NCBI GenBank assembly: GCA_005884855.1
Contig: VAZS01000418.1
Location: 1 to 7,334 of the forward strand
Source: Alphaproteobacteria bacterium
Lineage (GTDB): Bacteria; Pseudomonadota; Alphaproteobacteria; Rhizobiales; Xanthobacteraceae
Direction: 5' to 3'
DNA length: 7,334 nucleotides
The notes below the pieces were generated by a model. It saw nothing but the letters and a program-made list of their open reading frames with translations, ran no database searches and was not told the origin of the DNA. Of this stretch, positions 1-5,415 are shown one piece after another (positions within the stretch are counted from its first letter, which is position 1; each line of letters opens with the position of its first letter). The position numbers and the translations under genes were made by a program.

Positions 1-37
1 CCGCATTTTTCCGACTACGCCACCGAGGACGTCCGCT

Positions 38-334
38 TCAAACAGCGTCTTTAGCAACCTTCAGGGGTGACGCCTTGACCGACTTGCTGGCTGGCTTGGC
101 CGGGAACTCCATAGGCTCTTTCGTGAAAGGATTTACACCGCTGCGGGCTTCAGTAGCAGGCTTATTCACGACCGACATTTTGGCGAAACCAGGAATAACG
201 AACTCGCCGGATTCAGTCAGTTCCTTATAGCCTACAGTCGCCATCTGCTCGATGACGACCTTTACGTCTCCTTTGGAAACCTGCGTTCTCTCTGCAATTG
301 CATCAATCAACTGGTTTTTGGTCATCTTGGCCAT
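38..334 (-). CDS. HU-family DNA-binding protein
   Basis: A 98-aa histone-like protein of the HU/IHF family, expected to bind and bend DNA in the nucleoid. The N-terminal part (residues 1-45, beginning MAKMTKNQLIDAIAE) is the usual two-helix dimerisation region. Residues 46-57 (VIPGFAKMSVVN) form the beta saddle. Residues 58-78 are the DNA-gripping arm, with the intercalating proline at Asn68-Pro69 in the context GVNPFTKEP. The last 20 residues are a Lys/Ala/Pro-rich tail (KPASKSVKASPLKVAKDAV). Length is close to the usual 90-100 aa. The start is the first ATG, preceded on the minus strand by AAAGGA about 7 nt upstream. A second in-frame ATG three codons later is less well placed. It is the first gene of the window, with no co-directional neighbour closer than 260 bp, so it is probably transcribed alone. 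It could be a paralogue specialised to this lineage; family assignment is firm. Confidence 0.95.
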   Translation of the reverse strand: MAKMTKNQLIDAIAERTQVSKGDVKVVIEQMATVGYKELTESGEFVIPGFAKMSVVNKPATEARSGVNPFTKEPMEFPAKPASKSVKASPLKVAKDAV

Positions 335-600
335 GATGGATTCCTTTGTGGAGGCTCAGAACAATTTAAGCGCATGAGCTACGCGGGGGTGCGCCACTCC
401 TAAAGCGTGGCAAAGGTTAAGCAGGGATGACCGATCTCGAAGCTCGCAATTTTCGCCTCGCTGGATGGATTGCGGCGACACAGATGAGCGGTGACCACTC
501 AGTTACTGGGCTACATTGTCGTTCTCGTGCGGTGAATGGCCATCGCGTACCGGATGCATGGGCCCGAGGCGGTGCGCCGGAGGGAATTCGCCGTTCCTCG
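335..600. other. Intergenic region between HU and VOC genes
   Basis: This 266-bp stretch holds the upstream region of the HU gene and the downstream region of the VOC gene, both on the minus strand. I see no ORF on either strand with a good ribosome binding site, and no T-tracted hairpin after the VOC stop. The only structure is a weak 5-bp inverted repeat (GCCAC/GTGGC, 393-411), 59 bp upstream of the HU start. Confidence 0.5.
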
Positions 601-1095
601 CTATCTCGCTCGTGTGGTCTTCAGATGCGGCCGATCGAGGTACAGGGAGGCAGCGAGCCCCTCCTCGTTTTGTGCGGCGAATTCGGTCAACAGCTTCATC
701 TCGGGAATTCGCGAGCGATCGAGCGTCTCGACGTCAGGCCAGTCGATCTCGATCAGATTTCCCGCTGGGTCCCGCAAATACATCTGGACGCAGCCATCCG
801 GAAGTTCGTTGACTGGATTGCGAAACGCCCTCGAGTCGAGCGCGCCAATCGCCTTCGCGGCGTCGTAGGCAGCATGGAAATCGTCCACATCTACCGCAAA
901 GTGCTGGTAGAACGGAACCTGATCTTCCAACTCGAAGATGTGCAATTGCAGATCGCCGCAGCGGAGATACTTTGTTTTGAACCCAAAATTGTAGCTGGGG
1001 ATGCTCTGCATGCCCAATACGGTCTCGTAGAAGTTCACCGACTCCGCGAGATTCTTGGTACCTATCGACACGTGGTTGAAGCCGGTAACCTTCAT
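601..1095 (-). CDS. VOC family protein (glyoxalase/bleomycin resistance/extradiol dioxygenase fold)
   Basis: A 164-aa cytosolic metal-binding protein of the vicinal oxygen chelate superfamily. Two beta-alpha-beta-beta-beta halves can be followed. The first starts at residues 1-12 (MKVTGFNHVSIG) and runs through FYETVLGM (22-29) to LQLHIFEL (49-56). The second starts at QHFAVDVDD (64-72) and ends in YLRDPAGNLIEIDWPD (106-121). The four expected metal ligands are visible: His8, His52, His65 and Glu116. The DPAGN turn before the last strand is typical of the family. The substrate cannot be read from sequence; related proteins include glyoxalase I, fosfomycin-resistance enzymes and dioxygenases. 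About 40 residues after the fold (122-164) form a tail of unknown role. I choose the ATG at 1095, because GGGAGGT lies 6 nt upstream. A GTG immediately before it (1098) would leave too little spacing. The 220 bp upstream suggest its own promoter. Confidence 0.9.
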   Translation of the reverse strand: MKVTGFNHVSIGTKNLAESVNFYETVLGMQSIPSYNFGFKTKYLRCGDLQLHIFELEDQVPFYQHFAVDVDDFHAAYDAAKAIGALDSRAFRNPVNELPDGCVQMYLRDPAGNLIEIDWPDVETLDRSRIPEMKLLTEFAAQNEEGLAASLYLDRPHLKTTRAR

Positions 1096-1316
1096 CACTC
1101 ACCTCCCATGAAAGCGAAACGCCGCCGCACTGGAACGAGACCGGTCGAAGTGATGTTTCGAATTGTTTATCGCTCACTAGTTATTCAAGACAGGACGCAC
1201 CACTTCGCAACTGGAATTCAACTGGCAGGAGCTTTTCCGCGCCTTTCTGGCCGCATGCTTGGCAGCGACGTCAGATAGCCGGAGGTCATCCGGATAGAGA
1301 TAGTGCTGGATAAGGG
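1096..1316. other. Intergenic region between VOC and hydrolase genes
   Basis: This region carries the ribosome binding site of the VOC gene and presumably its promoter on the minus strand; no clear -35/-10 pair stands out. Just after the hydrolase stop there is a short hairpin (CCGGA, 5-nt loop, TCCGG; 1279-1293) without a T tract, so a terminator function is doubtful. No gene is supported here. Confidence 0.4.
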
Positions 1317-2165
1317 TCACTTCTTGGCCGGAACATACGGCGCAACCGGCCCAGCTTCGGTCATCAGCGGCGGCGCGCTCGTCGCACCGGGCGGCGACTC
1401 ATCATTCAGGAACTCGTCAAGCTTTCCCGCGATCCATGACTTTGCCTCATCGGCTCCAGTGTCGCGCATATCGTTATGCTGGAAAGGGGTTTGCACGACC
1501 GTAATGCCAAACTCGTCACGGACCTCTTCTGAAGGCATAACCCCCGAATCCGTCTTAAAGGCGGGATCTTTTGAGCGGAATGAAAGAATTTTAAACCTGC
1601 CTTCAGTAAAAAACGGCACCCGCAGATTATCAAGCGCCACGACTTTCTTGACCTGATCGGGATGTAACCTGGCGAAATACATAGAAATGTCCGCGCCTGA
1701 GGAATGTCCCACCACGGTCACCTTTTGATAATCCGCGTTTGGCTGGACTTTTTGCATTTCCTGGATAGCGAACCGGATATTGGCTACGCCGCGCAGGTAC
1801 TGCGGCTGCCGACCAACATATAGCTCGCCAACCTTCGTCACCATTGGTGGATCGCTCGGCAGGTCATGCTGGATGCTGATCGCGATGTATCCCCGGGCGG
1901 CAAAAACGTCCGCGAGAAATGAGTACTCGGTGTATTTGGCGGTGTGGCCGTGATTAAGGATAGCAACCGGTAGCTTGATCATGCCGGTATCAGCCTGCAT
2001 TTCCTTGTCGCGCCGCACCGCGACCTCGATGGCAACCGGGCGATTGCCGCGGCTTTCGTCGTAGAAGGTCAGGGTCTCGTGGCGGATTGCCCACTTGCTC
2101 ACGGTGAAATAAAAGGCGGTGACCAGTATGCAAAGCGAAAGCAGAATGGCAATTCCGCGTTTCAT
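1317..2165 (-). CDS. Alpha/beta hydrolase, N-terminally membrane-anchored or exported
   Basis: A 282-aa serine hydrolase of the alpha/beta fold, resembling the dienelactone hydrolase or PAF-acetylhydrolase-like group; its ester or amide substrate is unknown. Residues 4-22 are a hydrophobic segment after MKR, which reads as an uncleaved anchor or signal peptide, so the catalytic domain is probably periplasmic. The oxyanion-hole strand is VAILNHGHT (67-75). The nucleophile elbow is VVGHSSGAD (151-159), with Ser155 as the nucleophile. Asp179 (ALDN) or Asp200 (SKDP) is the likely acid, and His230 (FQHND) the likely catalytic histidine. The C-terminal 25 residues are a low-complexity Pro/Ala-rich tail. 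The start ATG has GGAGGA 6 nt upstream. It lies 221 bp upstream of the VOC gene in the same direction, so a shared transcript is possible but not indicated. The fold is secure; the exact family is not. Confidence 0.9.
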   Translation of the reverse strand: MKRGIAILLSLCILVTAFYFTVSKWAIRHETLTFYDESRGNRPVAIEVAVRRDKEMQADTGMIKLPVAILNHGHTAKYTEYSFLADVFAARGYIAISIQHDLPSDPPMVTKVGELYVGRQPQYLRGVANIRFAIQEMQKVQPNADYQKVTVVGHSSGADISMYFARLHPDQVKKVVALDNLRVPFFTEGRFKILSFRSKDPAFKTDSGVMPSEEVRDEFGITVVQTPFQHNDMRDTGADEAKSWIAGKLDEFLNDESPPGATSAPPLMTEAGPVAPYVPAKK

Positions 2166-2464
2166 GCCTCGTCCTCCAGGCCGACTTCTTATATGTACTA
2201 TATGTCAGGGCGAACCGATGCGGATATGAAGATTTGGATTAGATTTTTCATAAATCCCATGGCTGGCGACTTCGGGGGTTTTTGATCTTGATCCAGTCGA
2301 GCGCTCACGATGCCAGAGTCCCTCCGCATTGATAACTTTGTTCAACTATGCTCTCAAGGAAACGTGGCCTTGTCCCGGCAATTAGTATGGCGACCCGGCT
2401 CCATTACGGCTCTGCCGGAGGGGCTAACGGGCCCGTTACAGAATAGACCGGAATGGTGACGCTG
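2166..2464. other. Gene-poor region upstream of the hydrolase
   Basis: Nearly 300 bp lie between the hydrolase start and the end of the broken recombinase gene. This should contain the hydrolase promoter on the minus strand. It has an AT-rich piece with a near-repeat of TATATGT (about 2189-2205) and a perfect 14-bp palindrome at 2425-2438. No ORF with a plausible ribosome binding site is seen. Confidence 0.4.
2425..2438. repeat. Perfect 14-bp palindrome
   Basis: TAACGGGCCCGTTA equals its own reverse complement. It lies 27 bp beyond the stop codon of the broken recombinase gene. It has no T tract, so it is not an obvious terminator. It could be a protein-binding site or chance. Confidence 0.4.
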
Positions 2465-3000
2465 CTATTGCAGCGAGCGCCAGATCGTCGGCTCGGAGAC
2501 GCCGTAGCCGGTCGCCAGTTCGGCCATCGTCTCGCCCGAGGCGTAACGCTCGGCGATCTGGCTGCGCTGGCCGACGTCGAGCTTGGGCTTGTGGCCGAAC
2601 TGCTTGCCTTCGGCCTTGGCGCGATCGATGCCGGACTGGCAGCGCTTGCGGATCAACGATCGCTCGAATTCGGCAACACCGGACATGACCGCGATCAGCA
2701 GCCGGCCGACGTCAGTCGTCGTATCGCACCAGCCTTCCCCTAGCCTGGTGAAGCCGCAGCCCTTCTCGGCCAGCTCGTGCAAGATGTTATAAAGATCACG
2801 GCTCGACCTCGCTAACCTATCCAGCTTGCAGACCACAACGACGTCGCCCGGCTGCAGCCGCTGCATCATGCGCTCGAACTGCGGCCGGTCCTCAGTGTTC
2901 TTTCCCGATGCCTTCTCGGCGACGAGGCGGCCTTGAGCTGCTCGACTTGGGCCTCGTGATCCTGGGTCTTCGAGCTGACCCTCGCATATCCGATCCGCAT
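2465..3000 (-). pseudogene. Serine site-specific recombinase (resolvase/invertase), frameshifted
   Basis: This was a small serine recombinase of the Tn3-resolvase/DNA-invertase type, which cuts and rejoins DNA through a phosphoserine link. The reading starts at the ATG at 3000 (GGGGTGGA just upstream) with MRIGYARVSSKTQDHEAQVE; the catalytic serine is Ser9 in YARVS. After QLKAA, near 2920-2932, the frame changes. The rest of the protein follows in the other frame from VAEKASGK, through KLDRLARSSRDLYNILHEL and the long helix GVAEFERSLIRKR, to a C-terminal helix-turn-helix (GETMAELATGYGVSEPTIW). Against the usual family pattern (LKAAGC-R-FAEKASGK) about 13 nt are missing. The downstream frame stays open upstream to 3139, but that extension lacks the catalytic serine and does not resemble the family. 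Remaining motifs are well preserved, so the break is probably recent. No intact transposase lies nearby. Confidence 0.85.
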
Positions 3001-3180
3001 ACATTCCACCCCTATTTGAAAGCCAGATGGGTTCAGGATTCGAGATAAGCACATCTTGGAGCGGCTCTATGCGGTGCGCCTCGATCGCATGCGTGCGCTT
3101 GAGGAACGTCGCAGACGTCGCAAAAGACTGACATCCCAACTGTAGAGCCGGCTTTGGCTACGGATCTTTGTGAGTCATTG

Positions 3181-3199
3181 GGTAGCAATATGGTAGCAA
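3181..3199. repeat. Short direct repeat GGTAGCAA x2
   Basis: Two copies of GGTAGCAA are separated by TAT. The pair sits between the broken recombinase and the broken small gene. It might be a remnant of a recombination or attachment site, but its size alone does not prove that. Confidence 0.3.
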
Positions 3200-3200
3200 A

Positions 3201-3340
3201 TCAGGCTGTCGCGCTAGCCAGCTCGTAAAAATGACGAATCGCAGCAATAGGATAGAAGATTGAGGCAGCCGCCTGATCGTCGGCGCAACTGACCACTATC
3301 GACCGTCACGACCGATCACGTAGCCCCGGTAGTCAGGCAT
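3201..3340 (-). pseudogene. Broken small hypothetical gene (MPDYRGYV type)
   Basis: The ATG at 3340 opens the peptide MPDYRGYVIGRDGR and then meets TAG at 3296-3298. Shifting one frame at that point gives IVVSCADDQAA and then open reading to a TGA at 3201-3203. From memory, Bradyrhizobium genomes carry many proteins of about 60-70 aa that begin M-x-x-YR-x-Y-x-x-G-x-DG and continue with a V-x-C-x-DD-x-A segment, so both pieces fit one frameshifted member of that family. The segment after DDQAA no longer matches the usual pattern, so the 3' half may also be replaced. A G-rich run and AAGG lie just before the ATG. Function of the family is unknown. The identification is by pattern memory only. 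Confidence 0.45.
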
Positions 3341-3733
3341 CCGCCTTACCCCCCGGACAAAAAGGGACAGTCGGCTGGAGACGCTGCAGCAACCCCCAAC
3401 CGTACAGGCGTCTTTAGAAAAAGGACTGCGATGGCTGTAGGTTCTCCTCGCCTCGTCGATGCAGTCCGCCCAATCCCCGTAACAGCAGCCCGCCCCGACA
3501 ACGCATAGCAGACCGCCAACACAGGTTGACTCGCCTGCTCACGAACTCACGCGGATTTGCGCGGCTGCTGTGATCTTCATCAAAGGTGCCTTGCCATCTC
3601 GGCTGCTAAGCGTAGCCCTTGGGAACGCAATCAACATCACCGCTTTGCAACGCGAACGTTGCTCCAGCATTGTTTCCACGGCAATCCTAGTTGTCATATT
3701 CATGCGGCAAGTGCAGATCGTAAAGGAAAACTG
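3341..3733. other. Gene-poor region upstream of the 59-aa gene
   Basis: About 390 bp without a confident gene. A 25-codon plus-strand reading frame (3431-3508, starting MAVGSPRLVDAV) has AAGGA 5 nt before its ATG but no recognisable similarity. Nearer the 59-aa gene there is a perfect inverted repeat at 3647-3662. A weak promoter-like pair follows it (TTGTTT near 3671, and CATATT after a slightly long spacer). Confidence 0.35.
3647..3662. promoter_or_regulatory. Inverted repeat upstream of the 59-aa gene, possible operator
   Basis: GCAACG-CGAA-CGTTGC is a perfect 6-bp inverted repeat with a 4-nt centre, 71 bp before the start of the downstream gene. Position and symmetry fit a regulator-binding site, but no regulator is encoded nearby. 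Confidence 0.3.
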
Positions 3734-3913
3734 ATGGAAAACGAGGACACCAACGTTCACTCGCTAAATTTTCCGAAGGACGCAGATGCGGCTGCGTCGG
3801 ATAAACTTGTCAAGCAGGCGCCGGCTATCGCCAAAATGAGAAAGGCGCTGTTCGATGCCTACGTCGCTGAGGGGTTTACGGTCGACCAGGCTATCAAGCT
3901 TCTATGTATGTGA
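3734..3913 (+). CDS. Hypothetical protein, 59 aa
   Basis: A 59-aa soluble protein of unknown function starting MENEDTNVHSLNFPKDADAA. The ATG at 3734 is chosen because AAAGGA lies 6 nt upstream; the frame is open further up to 3557, but that part is Cys/His/Arg-rich and lacks a binding site. Residues 1-20 are acidic and probably disordered. Residues 28-57 look helical and contain RKALFDAYVAEGFTVDQAIKLL. The Y-x-x-E/A-GFT-x-x-QA-x-x-L pattern recurs in short alphaproteobacterial hypothetical proteins, as I remember them. No signal peptide or membrane segment. It converges on the phasin gene 103 bp away, with a strong hairpin between them. Confidence 0.7.
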   Translation: MENEDTNVHSLNFPKDADAAASDKLVKQAPAIAKMRKALFDAYVAEGFTVDQAIKLLCM

Positions 3914-3961
3914 AGGTGTGATGAAGCGATATGGCTTTTAGTTTGTTAGGCGTCGTTGCGA

Positions 3962-3985
3962 GAGCGGCTGAGCACTCAGCCGCTC
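3962..3985. terminator. Strong hairpin between convergent genes
   Basis: GAGCGGCTGAG and CTCAGCCGCTC form a perfect 11-bp inverted repeat around CA (in practice a 10-bp stem with a GCAC loop). It lies 49 bp after the stop of the 59-aa gene and 32 bp after the stop of the oppositely oriented phasin gene. Neither side has a T tract, so it is a likely bidirectional transcript end or 3'-stabilising hairpin, not a textbook intrinsic terminator. Confidence 0.5.
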
Positions 3986-4016
3986 GTGTCAGTCCGTAGC
4001 AAGGCGGATAGCCCGG

Positions 4017-4529
4017 CTAGGCGGCAGGCCGGACCCGTTCCATGTGCTTTGTGGCATCGTCGGCGACCTTGAGCGACATGTCGGCCACCCGGCGGCTGCT
4101 CTCCAAGACGCTCCCCACGGTTTCGCGCACCAAGTCACTTTGAACGGCTGCAATGTCCTGAGGCGTTCGGCACCGCCACAATTCATTCATGCGATCCATG
4201 CTCTTCTCGAGTTGGTGGCGAACGAACTCGAAGTACTCTTGAGACATCCCACTCATCAGCCTGGTAGCGGCTGTGCTAGTGTAAAGTATGGTTTCGGTGT
4301 TGCGGGCCGAGCGCTCAGTTGCCTGTTGCGCCTGTTGCGCTTCGTTTCCCGAAAAACCGAGCGTGCGACCAAGCTCCTCGGTGGAGCGACCCATCACCTT
4401 CGTCGCCATGTCCAGACTCAAACGCCAAGCATTCTGTAGCGTCTCGGCATTTTGCTGGAGCAGATGAGCGCCGGCCCGGGCAGTGTGTTCAATGTTTTGG
4501 GTAGACTGATCGTCGCGTGGGTCGGTCAT
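4017..4529 (-). CDS. Phasin family protein
   Basis: A 170-aa phasin, a small amphipathic helical protein that coats polyhydroxyalkanoate granules in the cytoplasm and affects their size and number. The family hallmark is RCRTPQDIAAVQSDLVRETV (119-138), preceded by a helical region with EYFEFVRHQLEKSMDRMNEL (98-117). Nearly the whole chain is predicted helix, rich in Ala, Gln and Glu, without membrane segments. Length fits the usual 110-190 aa. The ATG at 4529 is preceded by GAGGAG about 7 nt upstream. A longer open frame reaches 4688 but lacks a binding site and looks unlike phasin. No PHA synthase or depolymerase gene is in the window, so this is a stand-alone phasin. Related proteins of the same Pfam family without proven granule binding exist, so the role is inferred. 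Confidence 0.88.
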   Translation of the reverse strand: MTDPRDDQSTQNIEHTARAGAHLLQQNAETLQNAWRLSLDMATKVMGRSTEELGRTLGFSGNEAQQAQQATERSARNTETILYTSTAATRLMSGMSQEYFEFVRHQLEKSMDRMNELWRCRTPQDIAAVQSDLVRETVGSVLESSRRVADMSLKVADDATKHMERVRPAA

Positions 4530-4607
4530 TCTTGTTCTCCTCGATTTCTGATTGATGAGTTCAAATTCCTGTAGGAGTTTCAGACACAACTCCTTCGCCA
4601 GCAACGC

Positions 4608-4621
4608 CGGTCTTAAGACCG
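4608..4621. promoter_or_regulatory. Perfect 14-bp palindrome upstream of the phasin gene
   Basis: CGGTCTTAAGACCG equals its own reverse complement and lies 79 bp upstream of the phasin start. This fits a dimeric repressor or activator site. It differs from the CTGC/GCAG-type motif reported for PhaR, so the regulator cannot be named. Confidence 0.35.
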
Positions 4622-4695
4622 TTCCTGGATTTTCTTTTGTGGCGGGCTTTCTCAACGGCGCGCACGTAACTATCGACCAGCTTGGCAATCTCTGA

Positions 4696-4797
4696 GCCTT
4701 CCGCCGGAGTGTGGAGGGGATCGTGTCGAAGCGTCGGGACAGCTCTTACAAGGCGGGTCCGTCGAAGCATTGGATCAAGGTCAAAAACCCGAAGTAG
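4696..4797 (+). pseudogene. Remnant of ATP-dependent DNA ligase (LigD-type)
   Basis: Between an in-frame TGA (4693-4695) and TAG (4795-4797), the plus strand encodes about 33 residues. They match the end of the nucleotidyltransferase domain of ATP-dependent DNA ligases. EGIVSKRRDSSYKAG carries the E-G-I-V-x-K motif IV, and SKHWIKVKNPK carries the W-x-K-x-K motif V. These appear in the spacing normal for bacterial LigD/LigC proteins, which work with Ku in end joining. The lysine nucleophile motif and the rest of the roughly 300-aa domain are absent, as is any OB-fold domain, so this is a dead fragment. No Ku gene is nearby. The identification is by motif recognition and is fairly strong for so short a piece. 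Confidence 0.72.
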
Positions 4798-4853
4798 CTG
4801 GCAATGCTCCGGGCGGAAGGCAGCTGGTGACACCACGCCTTTTTTTGATTGCA

Positions 4854-4958
4854 CCGTTACTGAAGCATTTATTGACTCTTATAAGCGCCAATATCCCGAT
4901 TGCATTCCATTATGCCGCCAGCAAGGGCCGGATAGGATTGACAGCCTCGATGACCTAA
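4854..4958 (+). pseudogene. Possible remnant of a short-chain dehydrogenase/reductase
   Basis: This plus-strand reading, ending at TAA 4956-4958, contains PLLKHL, then ISANIPIAF, then HYAASKGRIGLTASMT. The last part closely resembles the active-site segment of short-chain dehydrogenases (HYAASKG-x-x-x-x-LTRSMA), with the Tyr-x-x-x-Lys catalytic pair. The N-terminal nucleotide-binding motif and the C-terminal half are absent, and one or two residues appear deleted after SKG. If real, it is a fragment only. With some 16 matching residues, chance cannot be excluded. Confidence 0.35.
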
Positions 4959-5079
4959 ATTTCATGGACGAACCGATGATAATCGTCTGGACCATTGTCG
5001 GATCGACTGTTCAATTGTCGGCGGTTGATCGAACCGGTTTCTCGCACCATCCCGAGCCGAAAATGACGAGCGCCAAAGC

Positions 5080-5155
5080 GACCAGCGCCGATGGCAACCA
5101 GTGTCCGACGGGACCAGTGTCCAAAGGCCAGCGTCCAGAGGTCAGGGTCAGAAGG
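5080..5155. repeat. Degenerate tandem repeat, 14-16 bp unit
   Basis: Five successive units can be aligned: GACCAGCGCCGATGGC, AACCAGTGTCCGACGG, GACCAGTGTCCAAAGG, CCAGCGTCCAGAGG and TCAGGGTCAGAAGG. The next bases (CCAGTGC) begin a sixth, partial unit. The consensus is about (GA)CCAGTGTCCAAAGG. Units 2 and 3 are most alike. The array is probably an intergenic minisatellite. Confidence 0.5.
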
Positions 5156-5244
5156 CCAGTGCAAAGCGAGCATCAACCCTGCAAGCAGCTAGCCAGTCTG
5201 CGTGCAGAACTGGCACGGCACGGCAAAAGCCTTTGAAGCTTTTC

Positions 5245-5279
5245 GGACCATCGGTCGCTCCGGTGGTCCTTTTCGTTTT
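5245..5279 (+). terminator. Intrinsic terminator 1
   Basis: GGACCATCGG and CCGGTGGTCC form a 10-bp stem with one T-G wobble around TCGCT, followed by TTTTCGTTTT. A second small hairpin (AAAAGC/GCTTTT, 5224-5242) precedes it. It begins 8 bp after the stop of an unconvincing plus-strand reading frame, so what transcript it ends is unknown. Confidence 0.75.
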
Positions 5280-5284
5280 GGTGC

Positions 5285-5347
5285 CTTGCGTCCCTTGTAG
5301 ACTCCGCGCGCCTTCGCATCCGCTATTCCTTCAAGCTGACGCTCCCG
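5285..5347 (-). pseudogene. Scrap of a second serine recombinase
   Basis: On the minus strand these 21 codons read RERQLEGIADAKARGVYKGRK. This matches the well-known stretch of resolvases and invertases that joins the long E helix to the C-terminal helix-turn-helix (RERQREGIA-AK-G-YKGRK). On both sides the reading departs from the family, although the frame stays open from 5401 to 5189. No catalytic domain or helix-turn-helix remains. It differs from the larger broken recombinase at 2465-3000, whose corresponding segment reads RKRCQSGIDRAKAEGKQFGHK, so it comes from another recombinase subfamily. Confidence 0.6.
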
Positions 5348-5415
5348 GCGATGCATATCCAAGTGCATGGGGTTGATTCTCCGATTTAGTCCGTATCGCA
5401 ACTGCCGCGGTGCGG

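Noticed and set aside
393..411. Weak inverted repeat GCCAC/GTGGC upstream of the HU gene
   Set aside because: Only 5 bp per arm with a 9-nt centre; expected by chance in GC-rich DNA.
427..1278. Long plus-strand frame of 283 codons
   Set aside because: It lies largely antisense to the VOC gene, whose metal ligands and ribosome binding site are clear; its translation has no family features.
1303..1656. Plus-strand frame of 117 codons
   Set aside because: Antisense to the alpha/beta hydrolase gene; no ribosome binding site or recognisable sequence.
2079..2285. Plus-strand frame of 68 codons ending in the hydrolase upstream region
   Set aside because: Partly antisense to the hydrolase signal segment; none of its ATG codons has a ribosome binding site.
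4604..4628. GGAAC...CGTT pair resembling an EcfG general-stress promoter upstream of the phasin
   Set aside because: The spacing is 14 nt, not the usual 16-17, and the pair falls inside the palindrome, which explains the symmetry better.
4964..5236. Plus-strand frame of 90 codons ending just before terminator 1
   Set aside because: No ribosome binding site; it runs through the tandem repeat and has no recognisable family. The closeness of the terminator is the only support.
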